Notes under the pieces: model-generated
Seen by the model: the letters and a program-made list of their open reading frames with translations, nothing else
Databases searched by the model: none
Told to the model about the DNA's origin: nothing
Assembly (NCBI RefSeq): GCF_017068395.1
Contig: NZ_CP070619.1
Span: 4,278,001 to 4,342,000, forward strand
Source: Rhodococcus pseudokoreensis
GTDB lineage: Bacteria; Actinomycetota; Actinomycetes; Mycobacteriales; Mycobacteriaceae
Length of the DNA: 64,000 nucleotides
Reading direction: 5' to 3'
Shown here: positions 54,961-63,186 of the stretch, in pieces
How positions within the stretch are numbered: position 1 is the first letter of the stretch
Layout: the number at the start of each line of letters is the position of its first letter
Program-made: the position numbers and the translations under genes

Positions 54961-54969
54961 CTGTCCACA
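54961..54969 (+). promoter_or_regulatory. DnaA box (8 of 9)
   Basis: CTGTCCACA; one base from TTGTCCACA. Confidence 0.6.
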
Positions 54970-54992
54970 GAGATTCCACCTCATCCCCACAC

Positions 54993-55001
54993 TTATCCAC
55001 A
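54993..55001 (+). promoter_or_regulatory. DnaA box (perfect)
   Basis: TTATCCACA, an exact consensus DnaA box in the middle of the origin region. Confidence 0.85.
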
Positions 55002-55078
55002 GGTGTGCATGCTTTATCCCAGGTCCAGGCGTCGGCGTGTTGCCCCGGTGTGTCGCGCCGGCGGGGGTTCGTGCGGGC

Positions 55079-55156
55079 CTCGAGTAGACCCTCGAGCGGT
55101 ACCTCGAGGACCCGCTCGAGCCCACCCTCGAGGACCGGCTCGAGGAGCCCCTCGAG
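55079..55156. repeat. Seven CTCGAG hexamers at 12-bp period
   Basis: CTCGAG begins at 55079, 55091, 55103, 55115, 55127, 55139 and 55151, each exactly 12 bases after the last, with six variable bases between. The same 12-base step links two more copies at 54889 and 54901, and single copies lie at 54696, 54731 and 54933. Each hexamer is a perfect palindrome. The array sits between the DnaA boxes and the dnaA terminator, so it is iteron-like. Confidence 0.9.
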
Positions 55157-55199
55157 TTGCTCGCGGCGGCGGAGTCGGGCCACAACCCCCGTGAAACGA

Positions 55200-55236
55200 C
55201 CTGTGCCCCCGGTAGCCGAGCTACCAGGGGCACAGG
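55200..55236. terminator. Terminator hairpin after dnaA
   Basis: CCTGTGCCCC and GGTAGC (55200-55216) pair with GCTACC and GGGGCACAGG (55220-55236) with one C/A mismatch. It is 19 bases past the dnaA stop; on the minus strand GTCGTTTCAC follows. Confidence 0.75.
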
Positions 55237-55254
55237 AGAGACGGGGGCGGGCGA

Positions 55255-56844
55255 CTACCTCTTGGAACGCTGCTTGATCCGGGCGGTGAGCTCCTGGACC
55301 TGGTCGTAGACCTTCCGCCGCTCCGTCATCTCCTTGCGAATCTTCTTGTCCGCGTACATGACGGTGGTGTGGTCGCGGCCGAACGTCTGCCCGATCTTGG
55401 GCAGCGACAGATCGGTCAGCTCACGGCACAGGTACATGGAGATCTGGCGGGCCGAAGCCAGCGGACGCGCCTTGCCGGGCCCGCACAGGTCGTCGATCGA
55501 CATGTTGAAGTACTCCGCGGTGACCGCCATGATCGTCGCCGCATTGATCTCGAGACTCGACGAGTCCGGCATCAGGTCACGCAGCACCACCTCGGCGAGC
55601 GTGAGATCCAGGGGTTGCCTGTTCAGGGACGCGAACGCCGTCACACGGATGAGGGCACCCTCGAGTTCCCGGATGTTGCGTTCGATCCGGGAGGCGATCA
55701 ACTCGAGGACGTCGTCGGGCACCTCGAGCCGGTCCATTCGGGCCTTCTTGCTGAGGATGGCGATGCGGGTCTCGAGTTCAGGGGGCTGAACGTCGGTGAT
55801 CAGGCCCCATTCGAACCGGGTACGCAGGCGTTCCTCGAGTGTCGCCAGCTGCTTCGGCGGCCGGTCGGAGGAGACGACGATCTGCTTGTTCGCGTTGTGC
55901 AGGGTGTTGAAGGTGTGGAAGAACTCCTCCTGGATACCTTCCTTGCCCTCGATGAACTGGATGTCGTCCACCAGCAGCACGTCGGTCTCGCGGTAGCGAC
56001 GCTTGAACGCCACCTTGCGGTCGTCACGGAGGCTGTTGATGAAGTCGTTGGTGAATTCCTCGGTGGAGACGTACTTCACGCGCATCCCCGGGAACAGCCG
56101 CTGGGCGTAGTGGCCGGCGGCGTGCAACAGGTGCGTCTTGCCGAGGCCGGACGCACCCCAGATGAACAACGGGTTGTACGCGCGCGCCGGGGCCTCGGCG
56201 ATGGCGACCGCCGCGGCGTGGGCGAACCGGTTGGACGAGCCGATCACGAACGTGTCGAACGTGTACTTCGCGTTGAGGCTGTTTCCGCCCGTCGCCGCAG
56301 GTGCGGGGCCCGCGGGCGGCTTCGTGAAGTACGACGGCCAGGATTCGTGGACGCTGGCGAGGGCCTCGCTGTCGTCGTCCACCTCCTCGAAGTCAGTGGT
56401 GTCCGAGTAGGGCTGGTCTTCGCCGGAGCCGAAGCGGCGCCTGCGGAACGTGCCGGAACTGGTGACGGAAGGTTCGAGGTGGCGAGGGGTGTGGACCACA
56501 GGTTCCGGGTCGGGCCTGCGCTCCCGGCTCGGGGCCTCGGATTCGGGTTCGTCGTCGACCGGGGCGGCGATGCGCACACCGAGACCCTCGACCTGCTCAC
56601 CGAGATGGCGGCCCAGCGCGTGGAGGATCGGCTCACGCAGATCCCGTTCGATCGCTTCCTGCGCGAAGGGTGACGGAACGGACAGGAGCGCGAAGCCCTG
56701 TGCGAGCGTCAGCGGTTTGACGAGCGCCAACCACGCCTTCTGTCCCCTCGTCAACGGCGGCAGATCGCCGCCGGGCGAATCGGATGTGAGGTCGGCGACG
56801 ACGTCGATCCAGATCCGTGCGAGCGCATTCGGATCGTCGTTCAC
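55255..56844 (-). CDS. dnaA: Chromosomal replication initiator DnaA
   Basis: A 529-residue initiator. GTG 56844 has GGGGAGGA upstream. Domain I (residues 1 to about 90), a disordered domain II to about 190, the AAA+ domain III with Walker [14 protein letters not shown], Walker [12 protein letters not shown] and the arginine finger region, and DNA-binding domain IV ending with [14 protein letters not shown]. It is transcribed towards oriC. Two good DnaA boxes lie about 155-175 bases upstream of its start, pointing to autoregulation. Confidence 0.98.
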   Translation of the reverse strand: MNDDPNALARIWIDVVADLTSDSPGGDLPPLTRGQKAWLALVKPLTLAQGFALLSVPSPFAQEAIERDLREPILHALGRHLGEQVEGLGVRIAAPVDDEPESEAPSRERRPDPEPVVHTPRHLEPSVTSSGTFRRRRFGSGEDQPYSDTTDFEEVDDDSEALASVHESWPSYFTKPPAGPAPAATGGNSLNAKYTFDTFVIGSSNRFAHAAAVAIAEAPARAYNPLFIWGASGLGKTHLLHAAGHYAQRLFPGMRVKYVSTEEFTNDFINSLRDDRKVAFKRRYRETDVLLVDDIQFIEGKEGIQEEFFHTFNTLHNANKQIVVSSDRPPKQLATLEERLRTRFEWGLITDVQPPELETRIAILSKKARMDRLEVPDDVLELIASRIERNIRELEGALIRVTAFASLNRQPLDLTLAEVVLRDLMPDSSSLEINAATIMAVTAEYFNMSIDDLCGPGKARPLASARQISMYLCRELTDLSLPKIGQTFGRDHTTVMYADKKIRKEMTERRKVYDQVQELTARIKQRSKR

Positions 56845-57583
56845 GTGGTTCCTCCCCAGTGTGTTCGCGGACTCGGCGCGTGCGGTGCCGAGTCCAGTGT
56901 CGGTGCCGTCGTCGAGGCGGAAATGGGAGCTTCCCCGACCTGAGGATGGACCCCGTACGGACCTACGAATATGCCATCTGAACTGTGTTTCCACACAATT
57001 ATCCACAGATGTGGACAAACCGCAGACGCCGTTTGTTTGGGCGTTGTGGCACGGCGAGGAGTCCAGATTGAGCGCGCTGACCTGCGCTTATGCATACGAA
57101 ACCTGGATGGGCGGGTTCGGGGACCCGAGAAGTGAAGGGCGTCAGGAACCCTCGTGATGATCCGAAGCGGGACACCATCTGTGCCCTGTGGATGAATTGT
57201 GGTGAATGTGCAGATGAGAACGGTGAAGTCGAGAGCTGGGCACTCGATCAGGGTTCATCGGCGAGACCATGCTATAGACGCTAGCAACAGTGTCGGCAAG
57301 CTCACAGCGGTTTGGCACATTGGAAGTTGGGGTGCAAGCATTTGTCGATCCTCGGCGTGTCGGTCAGCCGATTCGCGGGGGAATCGCAGGTGAGCGAGTT
57401 TGACCTGACCGGGAGTGGTAAGTACTCTCGAACAGTCACCCTGTGGTGAGGTGGCGGTTTCGTGCTGGCTCGAGTCCAGTTTCGAAGTCGTTTCATCCCC
57501 ACCTGTGGATGAACACCTGAGTTTTCGCCAATGTTAGATCCATGACGCCGGGAGGCGTCGATGAACTTCGAGGAGTGTTGACC
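56845..57583. other. dnaA-rpmH intergenic region
   Basis: A 739-base gap without a recognisable gene, containing the divergent promoters of dnaA and rpmH. Two DnaA boxes lie at 56999-57018 and near-matches TGTGGATGA at 57187-57195 and 57504-57512; the last is the right arm of a short dyad (TCATCC / GGATGA, 57494-57512). Short frames on both strands lack ribosome sites and family features. Confidence 0.6.
56999..57018. promoter_or_regulatory. Pair of DnaA boxes upstream of dnaA
   Basis: TTATCCACA (56999-57007) and, inverted, TGTGGACAA (57010-57018), both perfect consensus boxes separated by two bases. Likely sites for DnaA autorepression and possibly part of the origin. Confidence 0.8.
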
Positions 57584-57727
57584 GTGGCCAAGGGCAAGCG
57601 GACGTTCCAGCCGAACAACCGACGCCGCGCGCGCGTTCACGGCTTCCGTCTTCGTATGCGGACCCGTGCGGGTCGTGCAATCGTTTCGGCGCGTCGCCGT
57701 AAGGGCCGCGAATCCCTCACCGCCTGA
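57584..57727 (+). CDS. rpmH: 50S ribosomal protein L34
   Basis: A 47-residue, strongly basic ribosomal protein: [20 protein letters not shown] then [25 protein letters not shown] 57584 gives the normal length, with GAGGAG about 10 bases upstream. Standard first gene of the rpmH-rnpA-yidD-yidC-khpB-rsmG order. Confidence 0.97.
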   Translation: MAKGKRTFQPNNRRRARVHGFRLRMRTRAGRAIVSARRRKGRESLTA

Positions 57728-57754
57728 TCCCGACACTGGGTTCGGGAGCTCGGG

Positions 57755-58132
57755 GTGTTGCCTGAGCCGCACCGATTGCGTCGTCATTCAGATTTTTCGT
57801 TGACTGTGCGACGTGGTCGTCGGATGGGGAGACGCGACCTGGTTGTGCACGCTTTCGACCGTGCGCAGACAGATGAGCTGGTGAGTAGCGGCGGTCCGCG
57901 ATTCGGACTGGTTGTGAGTAAGGCTGTCGGGCCGGCGGTGATTCGACATCGAGTCGCACGCCGGCTTCGTCATATCTGCATCGACCTCGTGGACGTGGTT
58001 CCACGGGGAACCGATGTGGTGATTCGCGCTCTTCCGGGAGCTGCGACTGCAAGTAGCCGGGACCTGGAGAAGCAACTCCGTGCAGGTCTCCTTCGATTGG
58101 ACCTTCTTGCGCCCGTGAGTAACTCCACATGA
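57755..58132 (+). CDS. rnpA: Ribonuclease P protein component
   Basis: A 125-residue basic protein that assists RNase P RNA in maturing tRNA 5' ends. The start LPEPHRLRRHSDFSLTVRRG and the RNR-like segment AVIRHRVARRLRHI (with VSKAVGPAVIRHRVARR) are the family signatures. GTG 57755 is used. It overlaps yidD by 4 bases. Confidence 0.95.
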   Translation: MLPEPHRLRRHSDFSLTVRRGRRMGRRDLVVHAFDRAQTDELVSSGGPRFGLVVSKAVGPAVIRHRVARRLRHICIDLVDVVPRGTDVVIRALPGAATASSRDLEKQLRAGLLRLDLLAPVSNST

Positions 58133-58494
58133 AAAGCGCACTCCACGAGTCGCGCGCCGACACGGCCGAGGGCACGTCCTCGGCCTCTTCGGCGTGGAAG
58201 TCGGTCCGTGCGTTCCCGGCGCGCACTCTCATTTTCTTCATTGAGCTCTACCGGACGTATGTGTCGCCCCTGCGGTTGCCGACCTGCCGGTTCATGCCGA
58301 CCTGTAGCGAGTACGCGGTGGAATCCCTGCGTACCCACGGGGCGATCAAAGGCCTTCTTTTGACGGTGGTTCGGTTGGCGAAGTGTGCCCCCTGGCACCC
58401 TGGAGGGTGGGACCCGGTCCCTGCCCGTCACGACCGTCATGCGGGTAGCCGTCGTTGCTGTCCGGCGAACGTGGACGAACAGAGGAGTACATAG
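58129..58494 (+). CDS. yidD: Membrane protein insertion efficiency factor YidD
   Basis: A 121-residue protein. The core is [20 protein letters not shown], then [20 protein letters not shown] and [13 protein letters not shown], the invariant YidD pattern with its cysteines. The N-terminus is about 30 residues longer than usual. ATG 58129 overlaps rnpA (ATGA). It stands next to yidC, whose insertase function it supports. Confidence 0.95.
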   Translation: MKSALHESRADTAEGTSSASSAWKSVRAFPARTLIFFIELYRTYVSPLRLPTCRFMPTCSEYAVESLRTHGAIKGLLLTVVRLAKCAPWHPGGWDPVPARHDRHAGSRRCCPANVDEQRST

Positions 58495-58498
58495 AGCC

Positions 58499-59602
58499 GT
58501 GCTCGACTTCATTTACTATCCGGTGTCCGGGATCCTGTGGGTCTGGCACAAGGTTTTCGGTGCCATTCCCTTCCTGGGTCCGGACAGCGGCATCACGTGG
58601 GCGCTCTCCGTGGTGTTCCTCGTGTTCACGCTGCGTGCCGTGCTGTACAAGCCGTTCGTCAAGCAGGTCCGCACGACGCGCCAGATGCAGGAACTTCAGC
58701 CGCAGATCAAGGCTCTGCAGAAGAAGTACTCGGGTGACCGCCAGCGTCAGGCCACCGAGATGCAGAAGCTCCAGAAGGAGCACGGGTTCAACCCGATCAT
58801 GGGCTGCCTCCCGGTTCTCGCGCAGGCGCCGGTCTTCATCGGCCTGTTTCACGTGCTTCGCTCGTTCAACCGCACCGGCACCGGTATCGGTCAGCTCGGC
58901 ATGTCGGTCGAGGCCAACGCCAACACCCCGAACTACTTCTTCAGCGTCGAGGACGTGCAGTCCTTCCTGAGTGCCCGCCTGTTCGGTGCCCCCATCTCGG
59001 CCTGGATCACCATGCCGAAGGCGCAGCTCGACGCGTTCGCCGCATACGGTCCCATTCCCACCGTGTTGAACATCGCGGTTGTCGCGGTCCCGCTGATGGT
59101 CATCGCCAGCATCGCAACGCACTTCAACTCGCGTGCCTCCGTCGGGCGTCAGAGCCCCGAGGCTGCCGCGAACCCGCAGTCGGCGATCATGAACAAGCTC
59201 GCACTGTGGGTCTTCCCGCTCGGTGTTCTCGTCGGTGGTCCGTTCCTCCCCATCGCGATCCTCCTGTACTGGGTGAGTAACAACATCTGGACCTACGGGC
59301 AGCAGCACATCGTCTTCCGCCGCATCGACGCTGAAGAGGAAGAGAAGAAGCAGGCTGCCATCGCACGGCGCGCGGACAACGCTCCGAAGCCCGGCGCACG
59401 GCCCGATCTCACCAAGAAAAAGAAGAAGTCCGCGACCGCAACGGACGGTTCTCCCTCCGACAGCGAATCGGAGATCGTCGAGGGCGTCATCGAAGGCGAC
59501 GTCTCCGATCAGCCGAATGGTGACGGTTCGGCGTCGAAGCCGAAGCCCGGTGCCCGCCCCCAGTCCAACCGCGGAAAGTCCCCCAAGCGCAAGCGGCGCT
59601 GA
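58499..59602 (+). CDS. yidC: Membrane protein insertase YidC
   Basis: A 367-residue insertase of the short type with about five transmembrane helices, starting [19 protein letters not shown]. The conserved core [10 protein letters not shown], and the groove helices with QAPVFIGL and [23 protein letters not shown] are present. The C-terminal 90 residues are charged and disordered with Lys-rich runs (KKKKKS and KSPKRKRR) that likely touch the ribosome. GTG 58499 has GAGGAG about 11 bases upstream and follows yidD by 4 bases. Confidence 0.96.
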   Translation: MLDFIYYPVSGILWVWHKVFGAIPFLGPDSGITWALSVVFLVFTLRAVLYKPFVKQVRTTRQMQELQPQIKALQKKYSGDRQRQATEMQKLQKEHGFNPIMGCLPVLAQAPVFIGLFHVLRSFNRTGTGIGQLGMSVEANANTPNYFFSVEDVQSFLSARLFGAPISAWITMPKAQLDAFAAYGPIPTVLNIAVVAVPLMVIASIATHFNSRASVGRQSPEAAANPQSAIMNKLALWVFPLGVLVGGPFLPIAILLYWVSNNIWTYGQQHIVFRRIDAEEEEKKQAAIARRADNAPKPGARPDLTKKKKKSATATDGSPSDSESEIVEGVIEGDVSDQPNGDGSASKPKPGARPQSNRGKSPKRKRR

Positions 59603-59621
59603 TTCAGAAAAGAGAACGAGC

Positions 59622-60176
59622 ATGGCTAGTGAGCCTGACATCGCAGTGGACGGAGATGAGACAGACGTGACTGCACCGACGCAGAACCCGGACACCGAGG
59701 TGGATTCCGATTCTGACGACTACCTGATCGAGGAAGGGGAAATCGCCGGCGACTACCTGGAGCAGCTGCTCGACGTACTCGACTTCGACGGCGACATCGA
59801 CCTGGATGTCGAGGGCGACCGCGCTGTTGTCAGCATCGACGGTGGAGACGATCTCACCAAGTTGGTCGGGCGCAAGGGTGAGGTGCTGGACGCACTTCAG
59901 GAGCTGACTCGCCTCGCCGTGCAGCAGGCGACGGGCGAACGCAGTCGACTGATGCTGGACATCGCCGGATGGCGTGCCGGCCGTCGCGCCGAACTGACCG
60001 AGCTGGGTTCCTCGGCAGCACGTCGCGTACTCGAGAGCGGTGAACGCGAGGAGCTCGCTCCGATGACACCGTTCGAGCGCAAGATCGTTCACGACGCAGT
60101 CGCGAAGGTCGACGGCGTATCGAGTGAGAGCGAAGGCGCCGAGCCGTCGCGTCGCGTGGTCGTCATCAAGGACTGA
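59622..60176 (+). CDS. khpB: KhpB/Jag-family RNA-binding protein (KH-R3H)
   Basis: A 184-residue protein. An acidic N-terminal tail of about 45 residues is followed by a KH-type domain with VGRKGEVLDALQELTRLAVQQ and an R3H domain (ERSRLMLDIAGWRAGRRAEL, later PMTPFERKIVHDAVAKVDGVSSESEG). This is the Jag/KhpB family, which binds RNA in partnership with KhpA and affects cell elongation in other bacteria. It is the last gene before a strong terminator. Confidence 0.94.
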   Translation: MASEPDIAVDGDETDVTAPTQNPDTEVDSDSDDYLIEEGEIAGDYLEQLLDVLDFDGDIDLDVEGDRAVVSIDGGDDLTKLVGRKGEVLDALQELTRLAVQQATGERSRLMLDIAGWRAGRRAELTELGSSAARRVLESGEREELAPMTPFERKIVHDAVAKVDGVSSESEGAEPSRRVVVIKD

Positions 60177-60193
60177 TCCACACACGCACCACC

Positions 60194-60236
60194 AAGGCGG
60201 GGCTCCCGGATTCACCTCCGGGAGTCCCGCCTTTTT
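60194..60236 (+). terminator. Rho-independent terminator of the rpmH-khpB operon
   Basis: AAGGCGGGGCTCCCGG (60194-60209) pairs with CCGGGAGTCCCGCCTT around ATTCACCT, followed by TTTTT. The clearest intrinsic terminator in the window. Confidence 0.92.
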
Positions 60237-60289
60237 CTACGCGTAGTCGCGGGAGTCGATGTGCCGGTTAGTCACTTTGGGTTCGTTTC

Positions 60290-60303
60290 GTTTCACGTGA
60301 AAC
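60290..60303. promoter_or_regulatory. parS site (perfect)
   Basis: GTTTCACGTGAAAC, an exact 14-bp ParB-binding palindrome, 113 bases past the khpB stop. Confidence 0.9.
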
Positions 60304-60307
60304 ACAG

Positions 60308-60327
60308 ACCCCTCCCCTCCCCCACCG
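60308..60327 (+). repeat. 20-base pyrimidine-rich repeat, copy 1
   Basis: ACCCCTCCCCTCCCCCACCG, identical to 62297-62316. G-rich on the minus strand with three runs of four or five G. Confidence 0.7.
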
Positions 60328-60673
60328 AGAGATCCGTGCCCGGCTCCGTCGCGCAGCAGATGTAGACGCGGCGGCACGTGATCTCGAGTTCGACCTCCCG
60401 CGCGCCGATCCCGACTCAAGTAGGTCGGGAGGGGCGACGGGATGTCGTCGGTGGAAGGTCGGGCCGAGACTGGGCACCGGCGGACCGGGTCGAGATCGAC
60501 TGGCACGTGATGCTCGCACTGCCGCCGGTGCCGCCGATGCGGGACGACGCTGCTTGCCCGCAGCCACTACGCCCGTCTCGAGTCTCACGACGATTAGGTG
60601 CACCCGTCGGTGATCGACCGGCGGATTCGTAGTCACCGTCGTGGCTGGGGTGCGGGTCGGCTGCACCGGCACC

Positions 60674-60757
60674 CTCGTCGCGGCAGAGGAGGTCGCCCGC
60701 CTCGTCCACCACGTCGTCGTTATTTCCCTCGAAGGCGATAGCTACCGCCTCAAAAGT
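60674..60757 (+). pseudogene. IstB-like (IS21 helper ATPase) C-terminal remnant
   Basis: One frame reads LVAAEEVARLVHHVVVISLE then GDSYRLKS, which resembles the C-terminal end of IstB-type ATP-binding proteins (RLVHRAEVI..EGDSYRLK pattern, from memory). About 28 codons are recognisable; no ATPase motifs and no istA are seen nearby. It suggests an old IS21-type insertion now mostly lost. Confidence 0.45.
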
Positions 60758-61166
60758 TGGAACTCTGGCCGTGTGGTGGACTCGGCAGACATGCCACCGC
60801 GGAGGCGGCGGTCGCGAACGGCATCCCGCCGACGATCATCCCGACAGGAGACGGAATCGGATCGCGGCCTCGACCGCCAGATGGGTCTTCGGGCGCGGGG
60901 CAGTCAGTGAAGCAGCGCATTGTCTTTCGCGGGTCCCGAGACCGCGCGGCCCTGGCAAGTGCTCGAGTCCCGCTCGAGTCCGCGGGCGTCGCCAAAGTTT
61001 GAACTCCTCGAAATGCAATGCGGGCCGGAAGTCGCGCCGGTGGACAGGCTCTGCGCCGGGTGCCTACCCGACGGGTGCACCGAGCCGGCGATGAGTTTCG
61101 AGACGTTCCGAAGTCCACATCTTCCAAGGGGCCGAACCGGGGCCCGTCAAGTGGATGGAGTGACTG

Positions 61167-61568
61167 ATGGGCGAGGACGAACAACAGATCCGGAATCTGA
61201 TCGACCGCTGGGCCGAGGCCGTGCACGGTGGCGACATGGCTGGGGTCCTCGCGGACCACTCCGACGACATCGTGATGTTCGACGTGCCACCACCCTACGA
61301 AGGTGCTCGCGGGATCGATGAGTATCGCGAGACATGGCCACCATTCTTCGAATGGCAGTCGAGTGGTGCCAGGTTCGAGTTGGTGTCATTGGACGTAACC
61401 GCGGGCGAGGATGTTGCCTTCGCCCACGCGCTCCTCCGGTGCGGAACGGAAGCGGAGCTCGCCGACGATCCGGAGAACCGTCTTCGGCTTACTGTCGGGT
61501 TGCGGAAGGAAGACGGACGTTGGCTCGTCGCTCACGAGCATCATTCCTTCCCCGACACCAGTGTCTGA
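61167..61568 (+). CDS. NTF2-like (SnoaL/SgcJ-type) protein
   Basis: A 133-residue single-domain protein of the cystatin-like NTF2 superfamily. It begins EDEQQIRNLIDRWAEAVHGG then VLADHSDDIVMFDVPPPYEGARGIDEYRETW, the helix-strand order of YybH/SgcJ-type members, and ends with GRWLVAHEHHSFPD. Such proteins act as small-molecule isomerases or binding proteins; the role here is unknown. The ATG at 61167 has GGAG 6 bases upstream (GTGGATGGAGTGACTG). It is the only intact gene in a decayed 2.2-kb stretch. Confidence 0.85.
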   Translation: MGEDEQQIRNLIDRWAEAVHGGDMAGVLADHSDDIVMFDVPPPYEGARGIDEYRETWPPFFEWQSSGARFELVSLDVTAGEDVAFAHALLRCGTEAELADDPENRLRLTVGLRKEDGRWLVAHEHHSFPDTSV

Positions 61569-61659
61569 CGGGCGGTCGAAATGGGTCGGCGATGGTCATA
61601 TTTTTGGGATATTTCGGGCGAACTTAGGTTGTAGTTTCACCCACCCAACCACACCCGGG

Positions 61660-61688
61660 AGTTTCGTCACTGTGATGATTACGAAACT
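61660..61688. promoter_or_regulatory. Dyad AGTTTCGT-n13-ACGAAACT
   Basis: Perfect 8-base arms around a centre containing TCACTGTGA, located just before and over the 12-codon Rossmann-type remnant. It could be an old operator for that lost gene. Confidence 0.35.
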
Positions 61689-61713
61689 GGGAATCATCGG
61701 TGCGACAGGGTGA
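61675..61713 (+). pseudogene. Truncated start of an NAD(P)-binding Rossmann gene
   Basis: ATG 61675 encodes MITKLGIIGATG and then TGA. GIIGATG is the typical first strand and glycine loop of NAD(P)-dependent reductases (G-x-x-G-x-x-G), cut off inside the loop. No continuation is found downstream in another frame. Confidence 0.45.
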
Positions 61714-61764
61714 GTCCGATGGAAGTGCGGGCGGCAGTCGGAAACAGGCATTCGCACGAAGTCT

Positions 61765-61778
61765 GTTCAACGTGAAAC
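61765..61778. promoter_or_regulatory. Degenerate parS-like site
   Basis: GTTCAACGTGAAAC matches 12 of 14 parS positions, 25 bases before a better site. Confidence 0.45.
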
Positions 61779-61789
61779 ACCGCCCCGAT

Positions 61790-61803
61790 GTTCCACGTGA
61801 AAC
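61790..61803. promoter_or_regulatory. parS site (13 of 14)
   Basis: GTTCCACGTGAAAC, one base from the consensus GTTTCACGTGAAAC. Confidence 0.8.
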
Positions 61804-62013
61804 TGCTCGGCACTCAATCGGCGCGGTGAACTCTTGTCGTCGAAGGCGACGCGGGGGCGGGACGGGTAGACATGAGGCTGCCATGTCGCGGGTGGGGCAC
61901 CGCGACCTCGCCGTGACAGGATCGATTGGCTCGTCCGCTATCCGGATGTCATCTCCGTCGGGGCGACAGCGCGAGGGGTGCAGACTTCCCGGCGGCTGCG
62001 CGCTCGCTCGGCG

Positions 62014-62027
62014 GTTCCACGTGAAAC
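62014..62027. promoter_or_regulatory. parS site (13 of 14)
   Basis: GTTCCACGTGAAAC, with the same single change as the site at 61790. Confidence 0.8.
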
Positions 62028-62084
62028 ATGCCGTGGGCGACGTCGATGCGGTGTCCGCGGTGCCCCGTTCGTCAACGGCTTATA

Positions 62085-62275
62085 GGCACTGGGAACCGCG
62101 GAGAGGACCGAGTACTGGACGGCGATCGTCTGATCCTCGCGGTCCCACTCCATCGTGAAGTCGACGGCACCGGACAGCGAACGGGTCGCAGCGGCGAACG
62201 CGGGCATGTCCTTGCCGTCGAGCGTGGTGATGACGTCGCCAGTCCTGACGTCCGCGGGCTCCGCGAGGCTAGGCC
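62085..62275 (-). pseudogene. PDZ-domain gene fragment
   Basis: On the minus strand one frame reads LAEPADVRTGDVITTLDGKD followed by a strand VDFTMEWDREDQTIAVQYS. A-x-V/L-x-x-GDVI-x-x-DG-K is the core of PDZ domains of trypsin-like and S2P proteases. The frame has no protease part and continues into parS-derived codons, so it is a remnant. Confidence 0.5.
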
Positions 62276-62296
62276 GGGCGGGCGTTGGAGCGCCCA

Positions 62297-62316
62297 ACCC
62301 CTCCCCTCCCCCACCG
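62297..62316 (+). repeat. 20-base pyrimidine-rich repeat, copy 2
   Basis: Identical to 60308-60327; lies at the upstream edge of the PDZ-like fragment. Confidence 0.7.
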
Positions 62317-62433
62317 GAAGGGGTGCGGCTCGACACTGTCCGGCGTTGCGCGTTCGAGTTGAGGGACATAGTCGCGGGCGAGGGCGGATAATGGAGAGGC
62401 TGTGTTTGTTGATTTCGCGTTATTCGCGGGAGG

Positions 62434-63117
62434 ATGTTTCACGTGGAACCGAATGCTGGAGAGCCGGCCGAATGGGACGAACAAGCGGCGGCACGCCAGG
62501 TGTTCGGTGAACGATTCGATATTGCGGAGCGCTACTACAAGTCGTTGGCGACCGACGGTGTCGAGCGGGGGTTGATCGGACCGCGGGAGGTTCCGCGACT
62601 CTGGGAACGTCACCTTCTCAACTGTGCCGTCGTCGGCGAGTTGATCGCTGAGGGCGAGTCGGTCGTCGATGTCGGAAGCGGGGCTGGACTGCCCGGTATC
62701 CCCCTGGCGATCGCCCGGCCCGATCTCCGCATCACGTTGGTCGAGCCCCTGCTGCGCCGGTCGGTGTATCTCGCGGAGTTCGTCGAGTCGAACGGGCTGG
62801 ACGTGCTCGTCGTCCGTGGCCGTGCCGAGGAGTCCGGTGTTGTGAAGGAAGCCGGCGGCGCGGACGTCGTCACTTCCCGGGCGGTGGCGCCGTTGGAGAA
62901 GTTGGCCAAGTGGTCGCTGCCGCTGATCCACGAGCATGGGAGAATGCTCGCATTGAAAGGTTCGAGCGCCGCCGAAGAGATTTCCCGTGATCGCGCTTCC
63001 CTGACTCGGTTGGGTGCTGGCAAGCTGGATATCGTGGAATGCGGGGTGGGCCTGCTTCCTGTCCCCACCGTTGTCGTTCGGGCAGAACGTTTGCCGAAAC
63101 GCCGTCAGCGTCGATGA
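62434..63117 (+). CDS. rsmG: 16S rRNA (guanine527-N7)-methyltransferase RsmG
   Basis: A 227-residue SAM-dependent methyltransferase modifying G527 of 16S rRNA (loss gives low-level streptomycin resistance). SAM-binding motif [20 protein letters not shown] near residue 77, with the WERHLLNC segment before it and [13 protein letters not shown] after it. Start choice: ATG 62434 (MFHVEP) abuts a GGGAGG ribosome site directly, while GTG 62443 is 9 bases from it, so the shorter form may be the real one. The first codons of the longer form overlap a parS site. Confidence 0.95.
   Translation: MFHVEPNAGEPAEWDEQAAARQVFGERFDIAERYYKSLATDGVERGLIGPREVPRLWERHLLNCAVVGELIAEGESVVDVGSGAGLPGIPLAIARPDLRITLVEPLLRRSVYLAEFVESNGLDVLVVRGRAEESGVVKEAGGADVVTSRAVAPLEKLAKWSLPLIHEHGRMLALKGSSAAEEISRDRASLTRLGAGKLDIVECGVGLLPVPTVVVRAERLPKRRQRR
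62436..62449. promoter_or_regulatory. parS site at the rsmG start (13 of 14)
   Basis: GTTTCACGTGGAAC, overlapping the first codons of rsmG, which explains the FHVE sequence there. Confidence 0.8.
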
Positions 63118-63186
63118 CGATGAGCACGGTGGACCAGGGAGTGAGTATGTCGAGTAACGAGCGATTCCCAATTGAAGGAGTAGTCA

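Larger units (their letters stand above)
54595..55254. other. oriC: Chromosomal replication origin region (oriC)
   Basis: The 660-base gap between dnaN and dnaA, the standard actinobacterial oriC place. It contains an AT-rich stretch at 54778-54821 (candidate unwinding element), several DnaA-box-like 9-mers between 54836 and 55001, and twelve CTCGAG hexamers, seven of which are spaced exactly 12 bases apart at 55079-55156. The dnaN promoter must be at the left end. The dnaA terminator hairpin is at the right end. Confidence 0.9.
60237..61166. other. Gene-poor region after khpB
   Basis: 930 bases with no convincing intact gene. It holds a perfect parS site (60290-60303), a 20-base pyrimidine tract that recurs at 62297, and a short IstB-like fragment (60674-60757). 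Frames on both strands have skewed composition and no ribosome site. It looks like decayed accessory DNA. Confidence 0.6.
61569..62433. other. Gene-poor region before rsmG
   Basis: 865 bases without an intact gene. It contains three parS-like sites, a short Rossmann-type start that stops after 12 codons (61675-61713), a PDZ-like fragment on the minus strand (about 62085-62275), a 29-base dyad at 61660-61688 and the second pyrimidine tract. The rsmG promoter must lie near its right end. Confidence 0.55.

Noticed and set aside
54944..55183. A minus-strand frame reading the CTCGAG array as a Leu-Glu tetrapeptide repeat protein
   Set aside because: It has no ribosome site, lies inside oriC over DnaA boxes, and the Leu-Glu repeat is just the translation of CTCGAG at a multiple-of-three period.
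60268..60712. Several 90-130 codon frames on the minus strand after khpB
   Set aside because: They are Ser/Arg/Pro-biased, read parS and the pyrimidine tract as codons, lack ribosome sites and match no family.
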